Source: Abelmoschus esculentus (Eukaryota > Streptophyta > Magnoliopsida > Malvales > Malvaceae). Taken from it: 64,000 nucleotides of DNA. This document shows, piece after piece, positions 22,221 to 35,028 of this stretch. The position numbers were made by a program, and so were the translations under genes. The stretch lies in NCBI GenBank assembly GCA_035048815.1, contig JAUCBN010000036.1:8628001-8692000 (forward strand), read 5' to 3'. Under the pieces are notes generated by a model. That model searched no databases. It saw only the letters and a list, made by a program, of their open reading frames with translations, and had not been told where the DNA came from. Each line of letters starts with the position of its first letter. The first letter of the stretch is position 1.

Positions 22221-25200
22221 TGTAACAACCTAAAAACCGGTGTATTCATAATTATGTCCTAATGATTGAATTTCGTATCGAAAAGTAGTAATTGTAATAC
22301 CAGAACTCTTTTGTACTCAATTATGGTGTAATGGAACTTTAATTGAGTTTAATTTTAAATTAAGGACTTATTTGGAAAAAATAAATGTTGTTTGGTGACT
22401 AAATTATAAAAAATAAAAGTTTGAGGAAAAAATGTGAACTTTAAAGAGTTGAAGGATCTCCATTGTAATTTTACTAATTTAAGGTGCTTAGTCACCCCTT
22501 GGGTGTTTGGTTTCACGTGAATTGTGATGGTTTGTCATAAATTATGACAACCAAATTAAGGAAAATAAAGAAAAAAGAGAATTGGATAAGGAGATGGAAT
22601 TTTAAATTGAAAAATATAGCTTTCTCCGTGGAAAAAGAAAGCATGTGATTGGCTAAGAATGGTGGCACATCATTATGAATATCCCATGGTTAAGAAAGGA
22701 GGAATTAAAATAGATGAATATTGTTTTGGTAAGAAACTTGCCGAAAAAAAAAGTAAACTTTAAACCAAAAGATCTTCTATATCAAATCTCCTAAGTACAC
22801 ACCTCCATTGTTGTCTTAAACCTTGGAGCAAGCAAACGCCTCAATCTCATCTTTGTTATTTGGTTGTTTTCAAGTCATCAAAGTGAAGCTAGGAAGTTGG
22901 TGAGTAAAAACCCTAATGTTATTGTTGAATTCAATGGATAGTTTGTGTTTAATTTAAAGAAAAAGTCCTTCAAAGATTGGTTATGTAACTCATGTATAAG
23001 AAGTTTTAATCTATGGAATTTATGTCATCTAATCTTATTTAAGCTTAAAGATTTGGTCTCTTGTCATTAGAATTGTTTGTAACAAATTTCATGTATTCTT
23101 TTCTAGCTAATACCTCAAAGGAAACACCACCAAATCATAACAAGGTCAAGGAAATTGTCAACCAAGAGATTTGAAACTCTTGTGTCAAGGTGAGTGTAAT
23201 AGAGTCATGAAACAAAGCTATGTTCTTTTCTCATCTCATTTCATTGTTATAGATTAACATGTAGCATATTATGGGCAAGGAAAGGACATGATACCATATA
23301 GGGTCATGGTAAGCTTTGATAAGCTTTCTTATTGCCTTGATATTGTTAAATAATTGAATATTTAAAATATTGATCATAGAAATCACTGAAAAAGACCTAA
23401 GGGTCAAAATCATTGACATTGATTCATGAAATCTATTTAAATTATCATTGATATTGTTATAAATGTAAAATTATATTAGACCTTAGATTTAAGTGGAATT
23501 TGGTTACAATTGGCATGCCATAAGATTCATGAGCACATTGGTACGGATGGAATACGATTTTTGGGCTAAAACCTTTATTTGGCGAGACGGAGGGATGATT
23601 TCTTTATTGGTCATTTTGGTGAGGTGGAGGGATTGGACCATTTATTGATTTGACGATGCGTAAGAGTCAGTGTATCCACTATTTTGATCAATCCAATGAT
23701 GAATAATAATTTCTTGATCTTATTGTAATTCTTATGAATCATTGAACTAAATGATGATATATCATTTTAGTATGTAGAGTGATTTCATATCATATGTTCA
23801 TATTATTATTGGCTACCTCACTAGACAATATATGCCTAATGTCTTCATTTTTCATGTATTTTTAAGTTAAGGTTTGAGAATGAGATTTGGATCCGATGTT
23901 GCAAGGTTTTGGCAAGTTCTTAAGCAAGAAGAATATGTAAGCTTTATTATAGATGCTCTGAGAATGGTGACAGCATGTTTTGTTAAACCATATTTATGTA
24001 TTTTGTTTGAATGGTAATATATAAGGTATGTCTATGCTTATGATTTATAAAATGACCTTAATGAAAATTGATTTAAATAGTTAAATATGTATGTCTTAGG
24101 TTAAAGGTCAAAAACCTAGTAAATGGTTTTAGAATGATTTGAAATTTGATATGTGGTTAAATGATGCTTATCTTAGTTTGTTGGTAAAATTTCATCAGTT
24201 TTGGATTTTAGCTACTAAGTCAAATTGATTAAAAAACAACTAAAATGTGATATTACAGGTCTGACGCATCAAAACATGTTCTAACTTTTTCAATACGGCC
24301 TGATAAGTTTCTGGGAAAATCTGAGAAAAAATTTCCTGATATCAAAACAACTTTGAGGGTGTTTCAATACGTTTGGCCACTAGAATTCTTCATTTCGATA
24401 CTGGTCCATGGTGTATCGAAACATCTGGTCAAGTCAAACCTCTACGACTCTTCATCGGTCTTCGTGTATCAAAACCATTAGTAAGTGCATCGAAACAAGC
24501 CTAACGGATAACCTGTCATGAACCTTGGTATCGAAACAACTCCCCTGTGTTTCGATACTCCCATGTTGGTCAAACCTATTGACTTAGAATTAAACATAAC
24601 ATTCGGATATAGTCCCACAATGTACCGAAACGGGTTGGGGTTAACTAAATTACTTAACTGCGCATTATCATTTTGATACGACCTCCTTAGAGTATCGATA
24701 CTAATTCTCTAAAATAACTGAATTACTGACCTTGACAACACTGTATCGATACAACTCCTTGTCGTTTCGAAACAGGTACCTACATATCTTAAGATAAGCT
24801 TGTACACATTATGAATCACCCTTAATGACCCAAATGAATAAGTCTTAGTTCATGTTAAATCTTGATGTATTGCTGCTATGATAAATAGGGATAGATTATG
24901 CATACTTTGTTATGTTAGCTAGGATTTTTGAAATGTCACATGTGTTAATTAATCTAATGTTAGATATACATGAGATTAAGTTGCTAAAAATTAAAGTATG
25001 AATGTTAAATACGTGTTTAATATTGCTTGAAAAAATTATAAAAATATGCTTGGGACAAACTGATTTAGTAAAGTATGAATATGGATTGTTTTGTGCACAT
25101 TGGAATTAAGAACTGATTTGGGCAATCAGAACATGGTAATCAGTTCAGTCTTTAAGCAAATGTGAGATTAAAGTAATAACTAAAAATCTGGATTGAAGTT

Positions 25201-27959
25201 TAGGTGCATCTTAAGGTGATATGATCACCAATTAAATTGGTAAAGTGAGTGGAAGTAGGTTGTTCAGAATATTCTGTTCTGGAGCATTCACTTTAAACGG
25301 CCACCATGAATAGCACGAATGGAATTTTAAGCTTTAAATTTTTAGGATTAATATTTCATGTGTCTAGAAGTCTTGGGAAAAAAGGAACTCAATTTTGAGT
25401 TACATAGAAAAAGATGAAAATGAATCAATTAAAGGTGTCTAAACAGTCCGAAAATGCAAGTAAGATTGTCTTTCGATAAAAAAATTGTATTAAATGGTTT
25501 AATAATAAAATTAAAGCTTATTGCGGTTAAATAGATAATTTCATTACCTTTACAATGACATAAAGTAATAAAAAATCTGATGTACGAATTAAAAGATATG
25601 TAATTTTTAGTAAAGGGTCGATAAATTATCCAGTGTAGGACAGATTTGAATCTTGTATTTGTAGTGCATATAAACACTTGAATTGATTGTTTTTAATTCA
25701 TTCTAATGAATTATTATGTATTTATGATTTATTATAGGATCAAAGGATTGAAGATCTTGAGGAATAAAGATTGGTAGATGCATCAAAGAGAAGGAACAAA
25801 AGAGTTGTCATCCACACTCCTTAGTACTTGAGCTTGGAGTATTGTGAGTGTGATTGCTTTAGGGTTAAGATTAATATCTTAACCACCTTTTTTATTTTTT
25901 TGAGATCATATGAAACATGAAATAAATCTAAGCTATATTTGGTAAATTAAAATGAATTAGAAGAAGGTTTAAAGGAAAATGGAATTAAGATGCTAGAATA
26001 AGAGTTTAGTATGTTTATGCTTCAAATAGACTAGCAAATATTGTAAGCATGATTGTCGTTGTTAGAATGGATAATTATATGATTATTATGCTACTGTTGT
26101 TAAATATGAATTGAATGAAAATACATGCTATGTGATTGCTGGAAATTTTAAAAAGTAATGACCTAAGATAGCATAAAAATATAATATTGGCATGAAATGG
26201 TCTTAGGTCCTTGCTTGTGGATTATAAACAACTTGTTTGCTATGTTTGAAAATCTAAAAACAATCATAAAAACCTTCGCTGATTAGTAGTTCTTAGGTAG
26301 AAGGGCATGCCTTAAAGTCATTGAGGTCATTATATGGTCAGGTTGGTGGTTAGTCACCTAGATGCCTGAAGGTGGTTAGTCACCTTGTTATATGATTGGT
26401 GGTAAATCACTATTGATGCTATGCATCCTCTGTTACATGATATGCGGTTTTGAGACACCTTGATACCTTGTGTATCCAAAGTAAAATGTCACATTTTTAA
26501 TTTTATTATCTAGTCTATTACTCAACCAAAGCAAAACAATAAGAACTTGAATAAGACTTACATGAAAAGTAAATGTTCTAAGTAACGTATTGTATGTTAT
26601 GCTTTGATATGTGACATGGATAGTGATCCACAATGGTTAATATGAATCTGATTGTGCTTAACATGACATGCTACATGTAATTACAAGATGAAATGAATTG
26701 AATAAGTGCACAATGGTTATTACTTGTATTTGAATGGTATGAAAAATTAAGAGTGAGATGCTTGATTGTCATGGTTATATGTAATTGTTTATGACTTGTT
26801 TAGTGTGTTTGATTGAATTCCATATTAGATTGGTTCTTTGAATGTAAAGCATGATCATTTTAAAGTATAATTTATGTTATTTGTTTACTAAGTAAACTAG
26901 CTAAGTAAACTTGAAGCCTAGTTAAGTAATCTTACAAGATGGAATAAAACCTTAAAATGAAATGGTTAGTTTTAAGAATCACCTTACTAAGTACATTATT
27001 TGTACTTATCACCTTTTGTTTTCTTCTTCCAAAATAAATAGGTTTTGGATCTCCGAAAGTTAACTGATCCTGATCCAGGACAGATACAAGCTAAGCACGC
27101 AAGTATGTTATGTAATTTTGTTTATTAAAATCCTGGGAGGTGACATAGATATATGTTATAATGTCCCATACATTTTGAAACCTTGTAAATGTTAAGTATG
27201 GTATTTTGGTTATGTATGGTAGCTCCTAGGGGTGGCATAGTAGCATGTGATAGTTTCCTAGCATTATATTCTATATGTTTGTAAAATGTGACTTGGTTAT
27301 GTTTTGAGAACTTGGCATGTATATAAGCCCTAGAGGGTGGCATAATGGTTGGTTTATAATTTCAGTAGGTGTTATGTATATAATGAGCTTGGCATGAGTA
27401 TACGTATTTAGTCTTGATTAGACTTAGATGAAACATGTTGTTAGATCATCATGGTTAGAATGTAATGAATATAATGCATTATTCTTGGATCAAACTTGAC
27501 TAATTCATGGATAATTGGAGAAACGAAATTCTACTTATATAGGTAAATAGGGTTTACACTTTGAGTTCATAATTCGGGTTAGCTTGGTAGGTAATTAAGC
27601 TAGAAGATATGAATGAATTGAGAGATTATTATGTATAAAAGATTCGAAATAGACCTACATAGTTAATTACCTTAAATTGTCAATGTATGTATATTGATGT
27701 ATGACCGAATGGTCTATAATGCTTGAGGTGTATAAAAACTTCCATCAGTATAGTTTATTTTAACTTTGTAAATTCGAATAGTGAGAGTAGTTATTTGACT
27801 TATAAGGCACACAAGTATGATCTTAAAAATATGAACTTAAGTTGAAAGCTAAGTTTTAACAAGATAAAAAAGGTTTTAAATTTGCTTAAAAATTGACTTA
27901 ACTTGTCTAGTATTGCTTGGTAGCACTCCTTGCTCTTGACCCGAATAAAGGGTGTTACA
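22221..27959 (+). repeat. 5' LTR of the Gypsy element, about 5.7 kb
   Basis: It begins TGTAACAACC and ends GGGTGTTACA at 27959. The end is the exact reverse complement of the 3' LTR start TGTAACACCC at 31533, so the limits are credible. The first ~2.15 kb match 31533-33686. No gene is seen inside; ORFs here are short and random. At 5.7 kb it is long for the group, so an unrecognised insertion within 24400-27900 is possible. Confidence 0.7.
24265..24776. repeat. Cluster of TATCGAAAC / GTTTCGATA motifs in Gypsy LTR
   Basis: About 14 copies of a GTATCGAAAC-like motif occur here in both orientations, several as TGTTTCGATAC, ATCGATAC or decayed ATCAAAAC forms. Spacing is irregular (20-60 bp). The same motif is seen in the LTR segments at 59046-59385 and 55891-55995. 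Confidence 0.6.
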
Positions 27960-28086
27960 GAAAGGACAAAAACAAGGTTCGTATGAAACATCTGGGAGAC
28001 AGAGTGGTCCATCAAAGGCACTGATCAAGCAAGAATAAAAGATCTTTGCACAGGTGTATCATGTGAGGAGCTGGGAAGACGAGGAG

Positions 28087-29293
28087 GACCCTGATGTCAT
28101 AACATGTCCATTGATTTATACAGTCATCTTATTTATGCACTGGTTGATCCTGACTCTACACATTATTTTATTAGTACCCTGTTGATGAAGAACCATAAAA
28201 TAACATGTGAACCTATTGCATCGAGAATATCTATGTTAAATCCTTTGGGTAATAGTGTTGCCATTAGCTTGATATGCAAGAATTGTCCTTTGATGATTTA
28301 AGGGATTCCTTTTCTGGCTAACTTGATGACCTCATCGATCCATTAGTTTGATGCAATTTTGGGACTTGATTGGCTTAGTGAGCATCAAGCATGGTTAGAT
28401 TGCTCCAAAAAGAAGTTGTATCTTTGAGAACTTGGTAAGGAAAGTGTTACCCTTCTAAGTTCGAAGAAACCATCATTATATGCTTTGGCCATGGATACTA
28501 AGGGAGAAGCTCAGTTACCTAATATAGATATTGTATGTGACTTTCCAAATGTCTTTCTCGAGGAACTTCTGAGTTTACCAACGACCCGGGAAGTAGAGTT
28601 TGGAATCAAGGTATAACCCAGAACAATATCGGTCTTTATCGCACATTATCATATGTCAGCTATTGAACTAAAGGAGTTGAAGACTCAGATTCAAGACCTG
28701 TTTGATAAAGGATTTATTCGATCGAGTTCTTCACCTTGGGGAGCTTTAGTCCTTTTCGTTAAAATGAAAGACGAATGCATGAGATTGTGTATTGACTACC
28801 GATAGTTGAATAAAGTCACCATCAAGAATAAGTATCCCTTACCAAGAATCAATAACCTATTCGATCAACTTAAGGATGCAAGTGTGTTTTATAAGATTGA
28901 TCTTCGGTCAGGATATTATTAGATGAAAGTAAAGGACTGTGACATGCCTAAGACAATCTTCAAGACACGTTATGGACACTAAAAATTTTAGTTATACCTT
29001 TTGGGCTAACTAATGCCCCAACTGCCTTCAGGGACTTAATGAATAAGGTTTTTAGACCATATCGAGATAAGTTCGTAGTAGTGTTCATTAATGATATCCT
29101 TATTTATTCTAAGAGTACTTATAAACATCGTGATCATCTAAGGATCGTGCTTCAAACCTTTAGAGAAAAACAGTTGTATGCCAAATTCTCTAAACGTGAA
29201 TTCTGGCTCACCGAGGTTAGTTTTCTTGGGAATGTTGTATCAGCTTTGGGAATCCAAGTGGATCCGAAGAAAATCCAAGCCATCATAGATTAG
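28087..29293 (+). pseudogene. Gypsy protease and reverse transcriptase, decayed
   Basis: Protease part: YALVDPDSTHYFIS at about 28134-28175 matches the chromovirus LIDPGSTHSY active-site region with Gly changed to Asp. It is followed by NPLGNSVAISLICKNCPLMI and ILGLDWLSEHQA. Reverse transcriptase from about 28680: SPWGALVLFVKMKDECMRLC, NKYPLPRINNLFDQLKDASV, KIDLRSGYY. The catalytic box reads FINDILIYS (in 29039-29293), so the first Asp of the VDD pair is Asn. Stops interrupt both domains and the thumb is cut by a stop at 29291. Not functional. Confidence 0.85.
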
Positions 29294-29489
29294 ATTCCAC
29301 CAAAGAATATAGGTGAAGTTCGAGGTTTTCTCAGTCTTACAGGCTATTATCGAAGATTTGTAAAAGGATTTTCTGTAATAGTTGTTTTGTTGACTAAACT
29401 CTTGAGGAAAGAGACATCGTTTGTGTGGACTGAGGCTCAACAAAAGAGCTTTAATCAGTTGAAACAAGTTTTTAACTCATGCACCTGTC

Positions 29490-29891
29490 TTGACTCAACC
29501 CGAGTCTAGTAAGGACTATACCGTCTATAGTGATGCCTCACATCTCGGGTTAGGATGTGTTTTAATACAAGAAGGCAAGGTGATTGCCTATGTTTATCGT
29601 CGACTTAATCCCCACGAGTTAAACTATCCTACCCATGATTTGGAATTAGCTACAGTTGACTTTGCTTTGAAAATTTGGAGGTATTATCTCTACAAAGAAA
29701 AATGCTATCTTTTCACGGATCATAAGAGTCTAAAATATCTCCTAACTGAAAAGGAGTTAAACCTTCGACAAAGGAGATGGATGAAACTTCTTAAGGACTA
29801 TGATCTAGTCATTATTTACCATCTAGGCAAGGCCAATGTTATAGATGATGCACTCAGCCACAAACCTCAGCCTGGTAAGTGTTATCATTGA
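29490..29891 (+). pseudogene. Gypsy RNase H fragment (open 133 codons)
   Basis: Well preserved RNase H domain: YSDASHLGLGCVLIQEGK with the first Asp, HDLELATVDFALKIWRYYL with the Glu, and FTDHKSLKYLL with the next Asp, then the connection segment LRQRRWMKLLKDYDLV and ALSHKPQPGK. It is separated from the reverse transcriptase by a frameshift near 29470. The frame itself is open, but it can only be expressed as part of a broken polyprotein. Confidence 0.88.
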
Positions 29892-30099
29892 TTGTTAAGC
29901 TTGTTTTTATTGTTGGAAGACTCATTGTACCACATCTTATTGTTGTAGCCCCTTGTGCTATTAATGCACATTTCCGTTTACAGAAAACATCATTGTCTAG
30001 TAGCTGAACTTCAAGTTCAGTCTACCATCATATCTAGAATTAAAGCTCTACAAGATCAAGACCCCTAGTTACAATCTATTGCTTTTCTAAATTGCAGGA

Positions 30100-31517
30100 A
30101 AGTGAGGAGTCTGATTTTAAAATCAATTATGAGGGACTTTTTTGATATCGAAATTGAGTCTGCATACTTGATGATGAGACTCTTTGCACCGACATCCTTA
30201 AGGAAGCTCATTCTAGATCTTTCTCTGTACACTCGGGTTCTATAAAGATGTATCGCGATCTCCGAGAATTTTATTGGTGGTCAGGCATGAAACAGGCCAT
30301 AGTTGACTTTGTGTCAAAATTTCTCATGTATCAGTGATTCAAAGCTGAGCACCGTGTATTCCTACCGACTTGTTACAATCTATTGACATACCTTATTGGA
30401 AATGGGAAAAGATCACTATTGACTTTGTTTGTGGTTTACCTTTAACTACCACTAAACATGATGTCGTTTGGGTCATTGTAGATCGTTTTATAAAGTCATC
30501 ACATTTTTACCTGCGAGGATGGATTCTGGGCTTCCAAAACTAGCTGAATTATATATCAAGGAAGTGATAAGACTTCATGGTGTTCCTCAATCTATTATTT
30601 CAGATCATGATCTAAGATTTGCATCCCGATTCTGGAAATCTTTATAGGGTGCTTTAGGCACTAAAGTCAATCTTAACATAACTTTTCACCCTTAGTTTGA
30701 TGGACAGTCAGAAAGGGTAATTCATGTAATCATTAAATTCTTAATACATTTTATTATTGAAAATCAAGTGCCTCTTCTAAAAATTCCCTTTTCAGATTGT
30801 AGAAGACATGTTACGGGCATGTATCATCGATTTTGGTGGAGCTTGAGAGAAATCCCTACTTCTTACTGAGTTTATCTACAATAATAGTTATCATGCCTCT
30901 ATACAGATGGCACCGTATGAGACATTGTATGGCAAACATTGCAGAACACCTCTTATTGACTTGCTTTAGGGAACCAAAGAATGAGTCTCCATCATGCATG
31001 ATCGTTTGAAAGATGCATTTGATCGATAAAAGGCCTTTGTTGATCTCAAATGGAGAGACATCACTTATGAGGTTGGTGAGAAAGCCTTCCTTAAATTATC
31101 ACCATGGAAAAAGATTCTAAGGTTTGGCAAGAGAGGAAAATTGAGTCCCCGTTTCATTGGACCTTTCGAGGTGAAAGAGAAAGTTGGCCCTGTAGCTTAT
31201 CGTCTATCATTACCATATGAGTTAAGAAGGATTCATGATATCTTCCATGTCTCCAAGCTTCTGAAGTATCGATATGATCCATCCTATGTTGTTGAACTAG
31301 AATCTATGCAGATTTAGAAAGATCTAACATATGAGGAAGAACCGGTGTAAATTCTTGCAAGGGAAGTTAAGAGACTTCGTAACAAAATTGTATCGTTAGT
31401 CAAGGTTCTTTGGAGAAGCCATTCACTGGAGGAAGCCACGTGAGAACCATAAGAGACAATGAAGGCTCAATACCCGCATCCCTTCGGTTTGAATTAAAAT
31501 TCAAGAACAAATTTTCC
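30100..31517 (+). pseudogene. Gypsy integrase and chromodomain-like C-terminus, decayed
   Basis: Integrase zinc-binding part: VHSGSIKMYRDLREFYWWSG near 30220-30290. Catalytic core: ITIDFVCGLPLTTTKHD near 30410-30460 and ELYIKEVIRLHGVPQSIISD near 30546-30605. C-terminal part with GPFEVKEKVGPVAYRLSLPY near 31155-31220. The end (about 31320-31480), TYEEEPVQILAREVKRLRNK followed by an EEAT motif, resembles the Tekay-type chromodomain thought to guide integration to heterochromatin. Several stops and shifts are present. Confidence 0.8.
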
Positions 31518-31532
31518 TAAAGGAAAGAGAGT
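31518..31532 (+). other. Polypurine tract of Gypsy element
   Basis: CTAAAGGAAAGAGAG, nearly all purine, directly abuts the TGTAACACCC start of the 3' LTR. Expected plus-strand primer. Confidence 0.75.
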
Positions 31533-33686
31533 TGTAACACCCTGAAAAACGGTCTAGTCGGAATTATATCCCGATGATCGGAATTTTGTATTAGAAATTA
31601 GTAAATGTAATACCATAACTCTTTTTTACTCAATTATGGTGTAATGGAACTTCAATTGAGTTTAATTTTGGCTTAAGGACTTATTTAGAAAAAAAGTTGT
31701 TTGGTGATTAAATTGTAAAAATTAAAAGTTTGAGGGCAAAAGTGTAAACTTTGAGAAGTTGAAGGCCCTTCTTGTAATTTTACCAATTTAAGGTCCTTAG
31801 TCACCCCTTGGGTGGCTAATTTCACGTGAAGTTGTGATGGTTTGTCATAAATTATGAAAACTAAATAGAGGAAAATAAAGAAAAAAAGAGAATTGGATAA
31901 GGAGATTGGGATTTTAAATTGAAAAGTATAGCTTTCCTCATGGAAAGGGAAAACATGTGATTGGCTAAAAATGGTGGCACACCATTATGAATATCCCATG
32001 GTTAAGAAAGGAGGAATTAAAATAGATGAATTTTGCTTTGGTAAGAAACTTGTCAAGAAAAAAGGAAAGCTTTAGACCAAAAGATCTTCTTTATCAAATC
32101 TCCTAAGCATACACCTCCATTGTTGTCTTCAACCTTGGAGCAAGCAAGCACCTTAATCTAATCTTTGTTATTTGGTTTTTTTCAAGTCATCAAAGTGAAG
32201 CTAGGAGTTGGTTAGTAAAACCTAACATTATTGTTGAATTCCATGGATAATTTATTTTTAATTTCAAGGCAAAGTCCTTTAAAGATTAGTTATGGAACTC
32301 ATGTATAAGAAATTTTAATCCACGGAATTTATGTCACCTTTGAGCTTATTTAAGCTTAAATTTTGGTCTCATGTCATTAGAATTGTTAGTAACAAATTTC
32401 ATGTGTTCTTGTTTGTCTAATACCTCAAAGGAACCACCACCAAATCATAGCGAGGTCAAGGAAGTTGTCAACCAAGAGATTTGAAGCTCTTGTGTCAAGG
32501 TGAGTGTAGTAAGTTATAGGACAAAGCTATGTGATTTTTCCATCTCATTTCATTGTTATAGACTGACATGTAACATATTATGGGTAATGAAAGGACATGA
32601 TACCATATAGGGTCATGGTAAGCTTTCTTGTTGCCTTGATATTGTTAAATCATTGAATAATAGAAATTTTGATCATAAAACTCATTGAAAGGGACCTAAG
32701 GGTCAAAACCATTGACATTGTTATAAATATAAAATTATATTGGACCTTGGATTTGAGAGGAATTTGGATACAATTGATACTATTATAAATATAAAATTAT
32801 ATTGGACCTTGGATTTTAGAGGAATTTGGATACAATTGGCATGTCATAGGATTCATGATCTCATTAGTATGGGTGCATACGGTCCTTGGGCTATGCCCAT
32901 TATTTGGCTAGGCGAAGGGATGATTTGTGTATTGGTCATTTTGGTGAGGCGGAGGGATTAGACCATTTATTGATTTAGCGAGGTGTAAGAGTCAGTGTAT
33001 CCATTATTTTGATTAATTCAAGGATTAATAATAATTTATTGATCTTATTGTAATTTTTCTAAATCATTGAACTAAATAATGGTATAACATATTAGTAAGT
33101 AGAATGATTTCTTATCATATGTTCATATTGTTATTGGCTACCTCACTAGATAAAGTATACCTGATGTCTTCATTTTCTATGCATTTTCAGGTTAAGGTTT
33201 GAGAAGGAGATTTGGATCCCTTGTTGCAAGGTTTCGGCAAGTTCTTAAGCAAGAAAAGTATGTAAGCTTTATTATATATGCTCCTAGAATGGTGATAGCG
33301 TGTTTTGTTAAATTATATTTATGTATTTTGTTAGAATGATAATGTATAAGGTAAGTCTATGCTTATGTTTTGTAAAATGACCTTAATGGAAATTGATTTA
33401 AATAGCTAAATATGTATGTCTTATGCTAAGGATCAAAAACCTATTAAATGGTTTTAGAATGACATGAAATTTGATATGTGGTTAAATTATGCGTATCTTA
33501 GTTTGCAGGTAAAATTTCATAGGGTTTGGATTTTAGCTACTATGTCAAATTGATTAAAAAAGAATAAAAATGTGACATTACAGGTCTGGCGTATCGAAAC
33601 GTATTCTAACTGTTTCGATATGGCCTGCTTAGTTTTTGAGAAAATTTGGGAAAATTGGCTCGGTATCGAAACCACTTGGATTGTGT
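31533..33686 (+). repeat. 3' LTR of Gypsy element, truncated by element D
   Basis: Matches the first ~2.15 kb of 22221-27959 and stops at 33686 where element D begins. It carries a tandem duplication of about 62 bp (32721-32782 and 32783 on, around TATTGGACCTTGGATTT) that is single in the 5' LTR (near 23461). Confidence 0.85.
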
Positions 33687-34990
33687 TGATGCGTGTCAAA
33701 TATGCACAAGTAGTGCAAGTGAACACGTCGCAAGTAATAAGTGATAAGTATTATCGAGTTATCGTCTCCAAAGATATTGGTTTACTTAATATGTCCTCTT
33801 CAATCTTCTTGTTCTGTAGAAAGAAATAAAAACACAAGTATATGAGTTTGTGACTAAATAAAGTAACTAAATAAAAGGAGATCAAATTGAGAAAGAGGCC
33901 AGGATCTAGTTGTGTTGTATAGTGGATTTGATTGATCTGTTTTTGTCCAATGCAATTGCACTACACTACCTCGGCAGTACTACAGATTACTGTTTTCGGC
34001 AACCGTAATGTTCTCTACCGCGACAATCCCTTACTCTTGGGTAGATTTACCAAAGTTTGGCAAAGTGTCATTTGATTGCTCCGCTTATCTCTAAGTCGAA
34101 ATAAAGTTGATGATTAGTCCTTGGTGATACCTCCCGGCGTTAATCAACTATAACCAACAACCAATCCTACATTTCTTTTAGCCACTGAAACTCCAACCTA
34201 TCCCTAGGCTGAGTTAGTATTCTCCAATCAAGTCGAATATCGCACTTACTCTTTTCGTGAGTCTAAATCTCCCGAGTCTAGACAAATAAATTACTCACAA
34301 ACTTCTCTCCCGAGCTTGGATGCAAGAACAAAGAATGGCAAAGAGTAAGCAAACTTTGATATTTTATTGCACTAAAATAAAAAACAAGATACAATCTCTT
34401 CTCACTAATACTCAACAACTTTCACCTAAATCCTAAGAAAGCTTAGAACATGATGGAAAGAATTATTCCTAGGGTGAACTCTCTCAAATTCGGCTCTCTT
34501 AGTCCCTTGGACGGCTATGCCTTATATAGGTTTGGCCTAGGCAAACCTTTCCTAAATAGAGTACAACTTGGAGTAGGGAACAAGTTATGTACATAGGTTA
34601 AATATTTCTAAGTTCAATTCTTCTAGAAGGCTTTTTCCCACGTGGCCTTGTCCTTGGGCTTTCCTCGTGTTGTTCAACTTCGATCCTTGGGTTTGTTGTC
34701 TAGAAATGTTTTTCTCATTTTTCTCCTCAGTTTGTGAGCCATTTTGCTACTTGTCTTTTGCTGCCTCGGCATCAGGTCCTACCTCGGTCTCAGTTTACTA
34801 CTGCGGTATTACTTGTTCCTGCACAGACATAAAAATGCAGTAAAGTATGCCTTTTCTACAAATATTATTTTTAATAGCATAATTCCTAAATATATCACAT
34901 TAAGTACATGAATTGGTCTAAGTAGGTGTAGAATTGATGATAAGTGTCCATGAAAAGTATAAAAAGTGATAGTGAGTTGAGCACTTATCA
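33687..34990 (-). repeat. 3' LTR of element D
   Basis: 1304 bp, minus strand TGATAAGTGCTC to CGCATCA. TATA motif CCTATATAAG at 34521-34530 and TGCCTCGGCA at 34762-34771. Pairs with 40566-41886. Confidence 0.9.
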
Positions 34991-35028
34991 CACCCCCAAA
35001 CTCGAACTATTACTTGTCCTCAAGCAAT
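34991..35028 (-). other. Polypurine tract and hairpin beside 3' LTR, element D
   Basis: Minus strand: ATTGCTTG-AGGA-CAAGTAAT (one mismatch) followed by AGTTCGAGTTTGGGGGTG directly before the LTR. Confidence 0.75.

Larger units (their letters stand above)
22221..33686 (+). mobile_element. Chromovirus-type Ty3/Gypsy element (Tekay/Del-like), defective
   Basis: Plus strand. 5' LTR 22221-27959, pol 27960-31517, polypurine tract 31518-31532, truncated 3' LTR 31533-33686. Order protease, reverse transcriptase, RNase H, integrase, then a chromodomain-like tail, which defines the Gypsy chromovirus layout. Primer-binding site and nearly all of gag are absent; protease-proximal sequence begins right after the LTR end. 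Stops and frameshifts throughout. The 3' LTR is cut by element D. Confidence 0.85.
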
